A DNA stretch of 30,496 bases from a virus, in the IMG/VR virus record IMGVR_UViG_3300003690_000144, positions 1-30,496 of that record. One strand, 5' to 3'. A program made the translations under genes and the position numbers. Position 1 is the first letter of the stretch; each line of letters begins with the position of its first letter. Shown one piece after another: positions 8,637 through 16,737 of the stretch. Below the pieces are notes generated by a model. The model had not been told where the DNA came from, ran no database searches, and saw only the letters and a program-made list of their open reading frames with translations.

Positions 8637-8900
8637 CTATTTGAAATTACTTTTAATCGCAAAGAAAGCCGTGCTGACTATCCCTGCCACCATTAACCAC
8701 ATTACCTTGAAGGTTGACTTGCGGAAGTGAGTATTACGCTCCACCGCACCCTGTAAGCCTAAGTCTTCGTGCTTCTGAGGGTCCCCCATCAGACAAACTT
8801 TAATATCCTTCACGTCTATCGCTAATTCCTCACGCTCTTTTCGATGCTCCGCAAGAACATCCAAAATTGTGTGTAATTCTTTTCTTTCGTTTCCATTCAC
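8637..8900 (-). CDS. Small C-terminally anchored coiled-coil protein, 87 aa
   Basis: The frame starts at a GTG (8900) just after the upstream TAA; AAAGG directly abuts the GTG, so the start is uncertain, but no ATG fits the frame. Residues 1-45 are charged and helical (ILDVLAEHRKEREELAIDVK). Residues about 65-82 (FKVMWLMVAGIVSTAFFA) form one membrane helix near the C-terminus. This coiled-coil plus tail-anchor plan is seen in XhlA-like haemolysin accessory proteins of phages. Its place in the lysis cassette suggests a holin partner or spanin-like role; this is inference. Confidence 0.65.
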   Translation of the reverse strand: MNGNERKELHTILDVLAEHRKEREELAIDVKDIKVCLMGDPQKHEDLGLQGAVERNTHFRKSTFKVMWLMVAGIVSTAFFAIKSNFK

Positions 8901-8902
8901 CT

Positions 8903-9154
8903 TTATTTACCGCTATTTAACTTGCCTTTGATGTAGTTAATGTCATCTGTCATATCATTTATCTCTTGAATCAATTGCTCGTGTCGTCTGTCTCTTGTCT
9001 CGTCACTGCGATTCCAGCGATTTATTAGAGCGATTACTTTCTCGTTAATCCCTTTCAGCTTGCTCATAAGAGTTTTAGTGAGGAATGTAATGAGAATACC
9101 AAGGATGACCGCCGACAAGCCGGTGAACCCGTACTCTATCCATATTTTACTCAT
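8903..9154 (-). CDS. Small N-terminally anchored coiled-coil membrane protein, 83 aa
   Basis: Residues about 10-31 (GLSAVILGILITFLTKTLM) form one membrane helix; residues about 35-80 are charged and helical (WNRSDETRDRRHEQLIQEIN), probably a coiled coil. This is the mirror image of the next gene's plan, where the anchor is C-terminal. The ATG overlaps the end of the upstream membrane protein by eight bases (ATGAGTAA). It is part of the lysis block; i-spanin-like or antiholin-like roles are possible but unproven. Confidence 0.7.
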   Translation of the reverse strand: MSKIWIEYGFTGLSAVILGILITFLTKTLMSKLKGINEKVIALINRWNRSDETRDRRHEQLIQEINDMTDDINYIKGKLNSGK

Positions 9155-9335
9155 CCCACTTCCACTTCGGCAAGCCGACTTTGAGTTTCATCTTCTTGAT
9201 TGTATAAATGCACAGCACAACTACAACTGTCCAGAACAGCGGCTCGGAACTTGCCTGCAACCACTTCAATCCCTGATAGCTCACAGCCGCAATGGCTATG
9301 GCTAATGCTATCTTGATTATTTCCTGTATTGGCAT
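9147..9335 (-). CDS. Small two-helix membrane protein, 62 aa
   Basis: Two hydrophobic stretches (about residues 6-21, IIKIALAIAIAAVSYQ, and 31-46, EPLFWTVVVVLCIYTI) flank a short loop; the C-terminus is basic and Trp-containing. I chose this frame over an overlapping frame starting seven bases earlier because only this one has clear membrane segments and a coupled joint to the next gene. It is the first of four consecutive small membrane proteins before the peptidase and may be a holin or holin partner. Confidence 0.65.
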   Translation of the reverse strand: MPIQEIIKIALAIAIAAVSYQGLKWLQASSEPLFWTVVVVLCIYTIKKMKLKVGLPKWKWDE

Positions 9336-9345
9336 CGTTCATACT

Positions 9346-9540
9346 TTACTTTTCATTTTCTGCGTCTTTCTCAATCTTCTTCACACCGTCCAATTCTCCC
9401 CACTCCAGATTGTAGTGAGCGGAGTAACCGAGCTCTTTCAGCAGACTTTTAAGTATGGTAGACAACTTGTAAACATCATCTTCCAAGTCTTTTATCCGCC
9501 TCCTGTAGTCTTTACTTGAACCGAAAAGTCTATACCGCAT
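9346..9540 (-). CDS. Small coiled-coil protein, 64 aa
   Basis: ATG at 9540 has AAAGGA about six bases upstream. The protein is charged and helical (DYRRRIKDLEDDVYKLSTIL) with no membrane segment or enzyme motif. It lies between the tail-side genes and the lysis cassette. Function unknown. Confidence 0.62.
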   Translation of the reverse strand: MRYRLFGSSKDYRRRIKDLEDDVYKLSTILKSLLKELGYSAHYNLEWGELDGVKKIEKDAENEK

Positions 9541-9577
9541 AATTAATCCTTTAAGTTATGGATATATTGATGTGCTC

Positions 9578-9744
9578 TCATTGAACAGCTTCTTCGGCAA
9601 CGTCCAAACTTCCTTTAAGCATCGTAAAGAAGTGTTCTCTTCCACCCTGTAACTGAGCTACATTGAACTGTGCGTTGCGTAGCTTGTTATCCAAGTTTGC
9701 CCATCGATATTTACTGTAGGCTCGTCTTTTTTCTTTTTAGCCAT
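9578..9744 (-). CDS. Small basic coiled-coil protein, 55 aa, broken by a one-base frame change
   Basis: A strong site (AGGAG, eight bases before ATG 9744, embedded in the end of the upstream gene) starts a frame MAKKKKDEP that stops after 28 codons. A second frame shifted by -1 encodes RRAYSKYRWANLDNKLRNAQ and then FNVAQLQGGREHFFTMLKG to a TGA at 9578-9580, with no start codon of its own upstream. Adding one A to the A6 run (T6 at 9727-9732 on the plus strand) fuses them into one 55-residue protein, MAKKKKRRAYSKY and onward. So the gene is real but appears one base short in a homopolymer. Sequencing error, mutation or slippage are all possible. Function unknown; it looks helical. Confidence 0.68.
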
Positions 9745-9748
9745 TTGT

Positions 9749-10189
9749 CTATCTCCTTATGTGTTTTATACTACTAGTATCAATACGTATATTGTCTAGC
9801 AGCACTGATTTAGTGTCACTATCACTGTAAGCGACACTCCTGTTATCAAAGAAAACCTTTATCTCTGATTTAGTATTTGAGTCAGTAGGATAATCTGCTT
9901 GTGTTGTAGCAACACCATTGATTACATGATGCTTACCAATCAACAACCTGCCATGTCCATCACCGTGCTTCTTAGCACATTCTGACACAAAGTATTCTTC
10001 AACTGTTTCAAAGCTGTCTGAACGCTTAACTACAGTACCATCTACTTCTACAAAGTAGTCATACTGCGCTGAAGGATAAGTCAAAGTCTCTACTGCTCCA
10101 TCTGGATAAGTCTTTACTCTTGTCGCATCTGGAGTAGTATTACGATGTAATCGTACTCTATGTCCCTGACTGCACCTTCTAATAATCAT
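9749..10189 (-). CDS. Hypothetical tail-side protein, 146 aa
   Basis: ATG at 10189 lies four bases after the tail-fibre stop. The protein is soluble, beta-strand rich and begins with a basic segment (MIIRRCSQGHRVRLHRN). No domain is recognised. Directly downstream of a tail fibre one often finds a fibre assembly or attachment protein, but there is no motif here to support a specific role. Confidence 0.65.
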   Translation of the reverse strand: MIIRRCSQGHRVRLHRNTTPDATRVKTYPDGAVETLTYPSAQYDYFVEVDGTVVKRSDSFETVEEYFVSECAKKHGDGHGRLLIGKHHVINGVATTQADYPTDSNTKSEIKVFFDNRSVAYSDSDTKSVLLDNIRIDTSSIKHIRR

Positions 10190-10193
10190 TTTA

Positions 10194-13100
10194 TTATGCG
10201 TTTTCTAATGCTTCCACTTTTGCGGAAAGTTCTTGTATTGCTTTTATCAAAACTGGAACAAGCCTATCTCTTGACACACCCATCATCATTGGTCTTTCGC
10301 CCATTACAGCATCAACGGCTTCGACACCTTCTGATGCTTCAACTGATGGAGAAACTTCATATTCTTCAACATCATCCTCTTCGCCACTTACGGCTGGAGA
10401 GAAAACTTCTTTTAACTCCTGTGCAACAAGACCGCCAATACAAGTATCTCCCGATTTCTTCCATTCAAAATCTCTGACTTGCATTGAATTGACAGCACTT
10501 AATCCTTCAATTTCAGTATCTCGTATATTGTCTTTAATGCGTCTATCAGAACCATCCGTTAATGCAAACGTTCCAGATGTATTAGCTAAATAACCAACTG
10601 TACCCCCATCTCCATCCTGTGCTAATAGATACCTTGTAGTACCACTTGCATCGTCAGCTCCAGCTTTAATGATAATACCAAGTCTATTTGCATTATCTCC
10701 ATCATTGGTAAAACGTGCCATATATCCGCCATCATCCGTAGTATCATCATGAATATCTAACCTATAAGTCGCTGCAACTCCAATCCCGACGTTGCCATCT
10801 CCAGAAATGGTTAGTCTATCTGCCAGCGTTGTTGAGTTTACTCCACTCGGCACTAATTTAATAACGAATTGTGAGCCTCTGGAATCAGCGTCCCAAGTTT
10901 CAGCGGCTTGTACTTTCAGAGTACCACCTTGTTCAAGACTGTCTGTATCAGAACCTTGAAATATAATCTCTCCTAGAACGTCATTCGCATCTACTGCCGC
11001 ATAGGAGTCTATCGAAGCATGATTACTCCTACTCAGATAAACCGTCGCACCTTCTCCAGCGGTTGTAGAAAATGCATTTAGAGCGACATTGCAAACACCA
11101 GCTCTCTTTGCCGTCAATCGTTCACAAAGAACCTGTGCCCCACTATCCGACCCCATATACACAGCAGTTACAGAAGCATTGCCAAGTGTTACAGAGTTGT
11201 CTGCTTGTCCTGTTGTTCCATATCCGATTACTGTTTGATTTGCACCAGCCGCTGTTGATGGGTCTGTACCTGAACCAAGACAAGTAATCTGATTTCCATT
11301 ATCAATTACATCACCCGCAGTATATCCGATGAGTGTATTATCGTCTTCATCTCCATTACCAGCACCAAGAGTGTGTCTGCCTAAAATGGTATTATTCTGC
11401 CCTGTAGTAAGGACATCTCCAGCACTATATCCGATTAGGACGTTGCCACCGCCCGATGTTAATAACGCTCCAGCGGCATACCCAATCGCTACATTACCGT
11501 TAATGCCAGTAGTTGCTGAAGCACCCAACATTGCATTGTTACCTATAGCTATTGCGAATTCAACCGCTTGGTCTGCTGGAACGCTTCCCATGGCTGAATG
11601 TCCGATAGCTATTGAATTATTTACAGTTGTACCAAGGTCAAGTGCTTCATATCCTAAAATAGTATTTAAACCTCCACCGATAAGAGCCGCACCCGCATTA
11701 TTACCTACAGCAGTATTCCCAGCACCAGATGTGAGGGCTGCAAGAGCAGATTTGCCTATTGCAACTGTGCCGTCAGCGTCAGCTAAAGCTCCAGAGAGTG
11801 CTAAATAACCAATAGCTACACAATCATCCGTATCACTGCCTGTGTGAGAGCCGCTAAAAGCCGAAGTTCCAAGTACAGTATTTCCAGAACCACCACCTGT
11901 TGTTCGATAACCTGATTGATAACCAACCATTGTATTATTTGAAGCATCCGTATTTGTTAACAAAGACTGATACCCCACAGCCGTATTCCCAGCACCAGAT
12001 GTGAGGACTTTGAGAGCAGAATGCCCGATTCCAACACTTCCTTCAGCAGCGGTAGTTATATTTCCATCAGCTCCCGCATCAGCACCAATAAATACACATT
12101 TAATACCAGCAGTTGATTGAGACATTACATTGTATCCTATCAAAACATTTGAGCCAGCCGCACCTGTAAGTAATTGACCAGCCACTTCTCCTATTCCAAT
12201 GTTATAACTTCCAGTATTAACAGCAGCCAACGAACCCTTGCCAACAGCCACATTGCCATCCCCCGTCGTTAAAGCACTCATAGCACTATAACCTACAGCA
12301 GTATTATTTAAAGCCCCATCCATAGCGGCACCCATAGCAAAGCTACCAATTGCAGTATTGTTGTTTGAAGCAGCCGTAACCCAATCTCCTCCTAAAGCAT
12401 TTTTACCAACTGCGACATTTGCTTCTGAAGCATCAGCAGTGTCATCGGCTAAATCTCCTCCCATTGCACCACTACCCACAGCCGTATTGTCAAAGCCTGT
12501 AACCATATCAACCAAGGCAGACTTACCAATCGCTGTATTATCTCCACGCGTATTCACCATTAATGCTTGATATCCAACAGCGGTACTATCTGCTCCACAA
12601 GCCGCAGATAGAGCTTGATGTCCTATAGCTGTGCAGTAACCAACAGAAGTAATGGCATCTAAAGTTTGATAACCCACAGCCACGTTCCCAACACCAGATG
12701 TGAGGGCATTAAGAGCAGATGCTCCGACAGCAACTGTGCCATCGGCATCAGTATGGTTGAGTGCACTACCAGCACCATCACCTATAAGAACAGTAGAGGC
12801 TTGAGCGGCGATTGTGTAACCAGCCTCTCTCCCAATAACGACATTACCACTGCCAGTTGAAACAGAAAACAACGCATCTTTACCCACTCCAACATTATTT
12901 GCTTCTGCCCCAGAATCACCTTTACCAGCACTAAATCCGACATAGGTATTTGATGCTCCTGTCGTCACTAAACCAGCCATGTGACCTATCATAGTATTAT
13001 TAATATCACCACTCGCAATAACATTTCCAGCCTGATAACCGAGTAATGTTACACCGATTGCACCGCTACTATCATTATTCGAGAGCGAGATGCGGGAGTT

Positions 13101-13478
13101 TTCGTCAATTATCATCCTATTAGCATCATTTACGGCAAACGTAAGTAGTTCACTTCCACTATTATACTCTCCTTTTATAGCTGCGACTCTATCATTAGTA
13201 GCGGATTGAAATAAAATAGTCCCTCTATTTGCATCTGGACAACGGATAGAAATTCCTACAGTACCACTATTCTCTATGATTAAATCATCTGCAAATGCTT
13301 CATCAGTAATTGTTCCTGCACTTGCTGTTATAATATGTAAACTACCTTCTATTATTTCATCAAATACTGCTCCTCCACTACCACTTACAGTTAAGTCACC
13401 TGATATAGTTAAATCGCCTGTTATTGTGCCGCCTGAAGATATATGGTCAGCAGTTGTTGCTATAATTGTACTTTGCAT
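10194..13478 (-). CDS. Tail fibre with repeat shaft and S74 self-cleaving chaperone
   Basis: About 1,094 residues. The N-terminus has a GDLTISGDLTVSGSGG beta segment typical of phage fibres. Residues about 140-750 are about 25 degenerate repeats of the type GNNTAVGYxAL, a left-handed beta-roll like those of YadA-type adhesin heads. After a beta-rich linker come the last 118 residues (starting at about 978 counted from the first Met): GSDRRIKDNI, IGGLVAQEL and a terminal coiled coil, which is the peptidase S74 intramolecular chaperone. The Ser-Asp-x-x-x-Lys motif supplies the cleavage Ser and Lys. The domain trimerises the fibre and then cuts itself off. Two adjacent ATGs exist (13481, 13478); AGGAGG is two bases from the first but five from the second, so I take 13478. 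It probably recognises the host surface. Confidence 0.88.
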   Translation of the reverse strand: MQSTIIATTADHISSGGTITGDLTISGDLTVSGSGGAVFDEIIEGSLHIITASAGTITDEAFADDLIIENSGTVGISIRCPDANRGTILFQSATNDRVAAIKGEYNSGSELLTFAVNDANRMIIDENSRISLSNNDSSGAIGVTLLGYQAGNVIASGDINNTMIGHMAGLVTTGASNTYVGFSAGKGDSGAEANNVGVGKDALFSVSTGSGNVVIGREAGYTIAAQASTVLIGDGAGSALNHTDADGTVAVGASALNALTSGVGNVAVGYQTLDAITSVGYCTAIGHQALSAACGADSTAVGYQALMVNTRGDNTAIGKSALVDMVTGFDNTAVGSGAMGGDLADDTADASEANVAVGKNALGGDWVTAASNNNTAIGSFAMGAAMDGALNNTAVGYSAMSALTTGDGNVAVGKGSLAAVNTGSYNIGIGEVAGQLLTGAAGSNVLIGYNVMSQSTAGIKCVFIGADAGADGNITTAAEGSVGIGHSALKVLTSGAGNTAVGYQSLLTNTDASNNTMVGYQSGYRTTGGGSGNTVLGTSAFSGSHTGSDTDDCVAIGYLALSGALADADGTVAIGKSALAALTSGAGNTAVGNNAGAALIGGGLNTILGYEALDLGTTVNNSIAIGHSAMGSVPADQAVEFAIAIGNNAMLGASATTGINGNVAIGYAAGALLTSGGGNVLIGYSAGDVLTTGQNNTILGRHTLGAGNGDEDDNTLIGYTAGDVIDNGNQITCLGSGTDPSTAAGANQTVIGYGTTGQADNSVTLGNASVTAVYMGSDSGAQVLCERLTAKRAGVCNVALNAFSTTAGEGATVYLSRSNHASIDSYAAVDANDVLGEIIFQGSDTDSLEQGGTLKVQAAETWDADSRGSQFVIKLVPSGVNSTTLADRLTISGDGNVGIGVAATYRLDIHDDTTDDGGYMARFTNDGDNANRLGIIIKAGADDASGTTRYLLAQDGDGGTVGYLANTSGTFALTDGSDRRIKDNIRDTEIEGLSAVNSMQVRDFEWKKSGDTCIGGLVAQELKEVFSPAVSGEEDDVEEYEVSPSVEASEGVEAVDAVMGERPMMMGVSRDRLVPVLIKAIQELSAKVEALENA
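11230..13070 (-). repeat. Coding repeat array in tail-fibre shaft
   Basis: Degenerate in-frame repeats of roughly 60-90 bases encode the GNNTAVGY-type beta-roll units. Some are nearly identical at DNA level: a plus-strand block containing CAGCACCAGATGTGAGG occurs near 11730 and 11990, with a one-base variant near 12690, and each is followed by related sequence. This points to recent internal duplication or recombination between units. It is not a CRISPR array: unit length varies and all units are coding. Confidence 0.8.
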
Positions 13479-13487
13479 CATAACCTC

Positions 13488-13826
13488 CTAAGCCAACACG
13501 TATCTGACAGTTGAATCAGAACTTTTACGTTCCCATTGGATGTAAACAGCATTGCCTAATCCTTTAGGAACTCTTAATGAATATATTGTATCACCGCCAA
13601 CTAAGTATAAATCTTGGTTTGGGTCTACAGAATCTGTTGTGCCATGAGCAACAGTAGTAAACATAAAATATATCGATTCACTAGTCTGTATATGAATAGT
13701 ATTATATCCGCTCACGTTGGCTGATGTAGCGGCAGAGCCAACAGTAACCTCTTCTTGAACATCCCAACCTGCGGCTGAATCAGCATTAAGCGATTCATGT
13801 GATCTATATTTTTGTAAATTTGCCAT
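13488..13826 (-). CDS. Small beta-rich virion protein, 112 aa
   Basis: ATG at 13826 has AGGAG seven bases upstream. The sequence is beta-strand rich (YNTIHIQTSESIYFMF, VYIQWERKSSDSTVRYVLA) with no membrane segment. Its stop codon overlaps the ribosome site of the tail fibre. It may be a fibre adaptor or a head/tail decoration protein; the family is not recognised. Confidence 0.68.
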   Translation of the reverse strand: MANLQKYRSHESLNADSAAGWDVQEEVTVGSAATSANVSGYNTIHIQTSESIYFMFTTVAHGTTDSVDPNQDLYLVGGDTIYSLRVPKGLGNAVYIQWERKSSDSTVRYVLA

Positions 13827-13846
13827 TTTATTCTCCTATTATATAA

Positions 13847-13883
13847 GCCTGACCTGCGGGGCGAGAACGCTCCCTATTCAGGC
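13847..13883 (-). other. Intergenic hairpin before the fibre genes
   Basis: The 81-base gap between the upstream gene and the 112-residue protein holds a strong dyad: GCCTGA (13847-13852) pairs with TCAGGC (13878-13883), and an inner stem GGGGCG/CGCTCCC (13858-13863 with 13868-13874, one bulge) closes a four-base loop. It sits about 20 bases upstream of the start codon on the minus-strand transcript. No run of T follows, so it is not an obvious terminator; an RNA-processing or stability site is possible. A second short dyad (GCACCT/AGGTGC, 13897-13919) overlaps the upstream stop codon. Confidence 0.55.
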
Positions 13884-13907
13884 GTATTAATTTATAGCAC
13901 CTTTTTG

Positions 13908-14228
13908 TCATTTAGGTGCCTTACCTTTTATCTTTTCCATAATTTCATCAAATTCTTTCTTGAGTTCCCGATACTGTTCTCTCACATCATCTGGCATTTT
14001 CGCTATATCCATACCATATCGGTCTTCAAGCTTCCACATCCTACTCTGAAGTGCATCAGCACGGTCTTTCAGAATCTTAATATCAAGCCTATCATCTACT
14101 GATGCAATGTAAGCTGATATAGAATCAACATCAGCTAACTTAGCATATCTACTATCTACTGTAAATGCAGCACCTATAATGGTAGTAAGCCCAATTGATA
14201 TTGCAATTAATGTATTAATCTTTTTCAT
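13908..14228 (-). CDS. N-terminally anchored coiled-coil protein, 106 aa
   Basis: Residues 4-24 (INTLIAISIGLTTIIGAAF) are a membrane anchor or uncleaved signal; the rest is charged and helical (residues about 45-105, LKDRADALQSRMWKLEDRYG). No lipobox is seen. The plan resembles inner-membrane spanins and small phage membrane proteins, but it lies among head/tail genes, not in the lysis block. Function unknown. Confidence 0.68.
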   Translation of the reverse strand: MKKINTLIAISIGLTTIIGAAFTVDSRYAKLADVDSISAYIASVDDRLDIKILKDRADALQSRMWKLEDRYGMDIAKMPDDVREQYRELKKEFDEIMEKIKGKAPK

Positions 14229-14229
14229 T

Positions 14230-14661
14230 TTATACTAATGAGAATGGGTTAATTGCCCTCGTACCCCCTACCTTGTCTAGCTTTCTAACGCCATATCTTT
14301 TAACAGCCTCATCCCACCTTTGCCTGTGTTGCATAGACATATTGCTGGCAACTGCAGATGCATTAGGGTCCAAAGCCTTACCTGCAGAATCCATATACAA
14401 GCATCTCTTAACATAGTCAACTAAAGCCAAATGCAATGAATTGTCTACATCTGGCACATCGCCTAAAGATGATACATTATTCGGCTCAGCATAATAGTAG
14501 AGTAATATACCATCAGTAACAGCTTCCTGTATAGCCTTCCATTCCTTTCTTGCCGTAGTGCTCGCAGAACCGCCACTGTCTACATTTGTAATTAAACAAA
14601 ATGAATCGCCTTCTACAAACCAGCGACACGAACTATCTGGGTATGTTATATTGCTAGCCAT
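14230..14661 (-). CDS. Putative head-tail connector/neck protein, 143 aa
   Basis: A soluble protein with a helical centre (LHLALVDYVKRCLYMD, QHRQRWDEAVKRYGVRK). It is one of three consecutive genes between the capsid block and the fibre that are joined by TAATG overlaps (14661, 15017, 16264). In podovirus-like maps this interval encodes connector or adaptor proteins that extend the portal. I infer that role from position; no domain is certain. Confidence 0.65.
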   Translation of the reverse strand: MASNITYPDSSCRWFVEGDSFCLITNVDSGGSASTTARKEWKAIQEAVTDGILLYYYAEPNNVSSLGDVPDVDNSLHLALVDYVKRCLYMDSAGKALDPNASAVASNMSMQHRQRWDEAVKRYGVRKLDKVGGTRAINPFSLV

Positions 14662-15017
14662 TATTTACTATCCGGTGCTTCTAACACCGACTCACTAGTT
14701 ACATCAGTTAACAACAAATTCGTATTTACCAATCGTGGTATTTGGATATAATCACCATCACTATCCATAAAATAAACTTTAAAAATCTTATTTATCTCAA
14801 GTACATTATCTGATGAGTCTTTAGCCAAATCTCCTAAGTCGTACCACATCTGATCTGCAACCGTACTCATTTTAGCATGCACTATCTTTGCGTTATACAT
14901 ACCAATCTCGACTAATGCATCGTTAATCAGATTCATTACATACGTTTCTGGCGCATTAGGGAATACCTGACGCACTCTACTTAAAATCTGTTTTACCGTC
15001 ATTGAATGGACAGCCAT
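14661..15017 (-). CDS. Putative head-tail adaptor protein, 118 aa
   Basis: The N-terminal part is helical (VKQILSRVRQVFPNAPETY, VMNLINDALVEIGMY) and followed by beta strands (DGDYIQIPRLVN). Short helical proteins of this size with a leading R/L-rich helix and a mid-protein NDAL-type helix are typical of phage adaptor proteins that bind under the portal. It is coupled at both ends by TAATG joints. The call rests on position and shape. Confidence 0.62.
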   Translation of the reverse strand: MAVHSMTVKQILSRVRQVFPNAPETYVMNLINDALVEIGMYNAKIVHAKMSTVADQMWYDLGDLAKDSSDNVLEINKIFKVYFMDSDGDYIQIPRLVNTNLLLTDVTSESVLEAPDSK

Positions 15018-16264
15018 TATGCCCTAGCCCCTAATAACATTTGAATTCCCTTTTCATAATCCTGCTGAAGCTTAGCTTGCTGCTTTTCATACCATTGATA
15101 TATTTGTGCATCTCTTTCCATTCTAATCTTAGCCTCAGAAAGATAACCATTAGCAGACGCCAAATAAGTTTGTGCAGCCTGAGCATATGCTGCGGCTGAC
15201 GCAAAATATCCATTCCAAACTTGAGCTTTAGCAGCCGTCCATACGCCCCTTGATTGAACCTCATTGGCAAAACCCTGAGCCTCTGTACTAGCAGCCTGAA
15301 GTATTGAACTCCATTCTGATAAATGTGTTTTGGCTCTTTGTATTTCAGCACTTGCTATACTTAAAGCCCCTTGAAGCAATTCAATGTCCTCATTATTTTG
15401 AGCCCCATAAGCATCAGTAGTAGCTGACGGCTGATTACTGTTTATAACATCTTCAGCATTGTCTAGGGCCGCCTTTACTCTTGTGAGTTGAGCACTGCCA
15501 GTCGTAAAGGTATCACTATCTCCCCAATTATATGTAGCAATTCTATCTAGGGCTATATTTATTGCATCAGCCGCAGTCTGCATTTCAGAACTACTTGTAT
15601 CTGTATCTACAGCAGATTCTGTTACTTCAGCTACACCTAAAACAATATTATCAACCATCTTAGCACCATCTTCTATCTCATCTTCAGCATTTGCGACAGA
15701 TGTCACCACAGCACCAAATGCAGTAGTGTCAATTGCTGTATTACTTACAGTATTGCCCAAAACGCACTGTAATGATTTTATCGCACCATAAAGCGTAACA
15801 AGGTATTCTGCCTCATCTGGGAATACCGCTATTGAACTAACGCTATAAAGGACAGAAGGATATGCGACCTCTGAATAAGTGCAAGAACCGCCAACAGGCA
15901 ACGCATCAAGAGAATTATTCTCTATAAAAAATATTGGGTCTGTAATAGTAGCATAATTCATATCTTCTGGATCGCTGTATCTGCCCTTATTTCTGGCTGT
16001 AGCTCTTCTGCACGGCTGTTTAATGTCGCCATCGCTTCTGAATACGCGCAGAACCTTACCTGTATTTAAGGTGCTTGCAGACCCAGATGTGAACGACACA
16101 GAAGATGCACATAAATCCAACAACCTAGCTGGGAGCAAGTTTATAATCTCCGTAGCACCATCTGTAAGGAACGTAGTTAATTGAGTTTGCGTTGGATTGC
16201 TAACACCAGTTATTGTTAAGCCTGTTAGTGCCTCGACCTGTAATTCAAAAGTAATTGCAGACAT
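15017..16264 (-). CDS. Structural protein with helical C-terminus, 415 aa
   Basis: Residues 1-180 are mixed alpha/beta and begin with a segment (TQLTTFLTDGATEIINLLP) that resembles the N-terminal helix of phage head-tail connector proteins. Residues about 190-415 are strongly helical and Ala/Gln rich (AQVWNGYFASAAAYAQAAQT, YEKQQAKLQQDYEKGIQMLL), a long coiled coil. It may be a connector with an elongated tail or a fibre-like head protein. The ATG overlaps the upstream stop as TAATG. Confidence 0.68.
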   Translation of the reverse strand: MSAITFELQVEALTGLTITGVSNPTQTQLTTFLTDGATEIINLLPARLLDLCASSVSFTSGSASTLNTGKVLRVFRSDGDIKQPCRRATARNKGRYSDPEDMNYATITDPIFFIENNSLDALPVGGSCTYSEVAYPSVLYSVSSIAVFPDEAEYLVTLYGAIKSLQCVLGNTVSNTAIDTTAFGAVVTSVANAEDEIEDGAKMVDNIVLGVAEVTESAVDTDTSSSEMQTAADAINIALDRIATYNWGDSDTFTTGSAQLTRVKAALDNAEDVINSNQPSATTDAYGAQNNEDIELLQGALSIASAEIQRAKTHLSEWSSILQAASTEAQGFANEVQSRGVWTAAKAQVWNGYFASAAAYAQAAQTYLASANGYLSEAKIRMERDAQIYQWYEKQQAKLQQDYEKGIQMLLGARA

Positions 16265-16737
16265 TATGTACTCGCTACAAAAACTTCAACCTGCCCGCTA
16301 TTAGAGCCGGGGTCTATTATAATACTTTCAAAATCTGTCAATGCAGTTACAATAGTGGCAGAATCATCATCTGCATGAGCACCCTCATCTGGGGCCCCCA
16401 TTAAAAAACTTCGTCCAGCCTCGAGTAAGTGCGTTATTGATAAATCTGCAGCAGAATTATCTTCACCAGAATCTAATTGCAATGAAATATTAACAGAATT
16501 AGAACTGTCTAAATTTGTAATACGTATATATTTTACAGTTTGCAAATCTAGTGCACTATCTGCTGAAGCTGTAGTTGATTTAAAAACTAGAACAGTAGCA
16601 TCATCATCTCCTGCAATGGTCACTATCTTCTTAGTAATATTAGCAATACTTGATATTTCAAATACTCGCTTAGAGCCATAGTCCTGATTATCAAGAATAA
16701 TGCTCTCTTCAATTTTAACTTTTAATTTGCCAGCCAT
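16264..16737 (-). CDS. Beta-rich virion protein, 157 aa
   Basis: Predominantly beta strands with Ser/Asp-rich loops (VKYIRITNLDSSNSVNISL, FESIIIDPGSNSGQVEVFVA), a layout typical of decoration or fibre-base proteins with an immunoglobulin-like or jelly-roll fold. There is no Cys and no membrane segment. Coupled upstream and downstream by TAATG. Exact role unknown. Confidence 0.65.
   Translation of the reverse strand: MAGKLKVKIEESIILDNQDYGSKRVFEISSIANITKKIVTIAGDDDATVLVFKSTTASADSALDLQTVKYIRITNLDSSNSVNISLQLDSGEDNSAADLSITHLLEAGRSFLMGAPDEGAHADDDSATIVTALTDFESIIIDPGSNSGQVEVFVAST

Noticed and set aside
9151-9342. A 63-codon frame overlapping the first membrane protein of the lysis block
   Set aside because: It has no membrane segment and a random-looking composition; the alternative frame has two clear helices and a coupled stop/start.
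11329-11808. A 159-codon plus-strand frame opposite the tail fibre
   Set aside because: It is antisense to the repeat array; its open length follows from the periodic codons of the real gene on the minus strand.
11230-13070. Repeat array as a possible CRISPR
   Set aside because: Repeats are degenerate, of variable length, in frame, and encode a known type of fibre shaft.
4763-13478. Diversity-generating retroelement acting on the fibre or the C1q-like protein
   Set aside because: No reverse transcriptase gene or A-biased template repeat is seen in this window.
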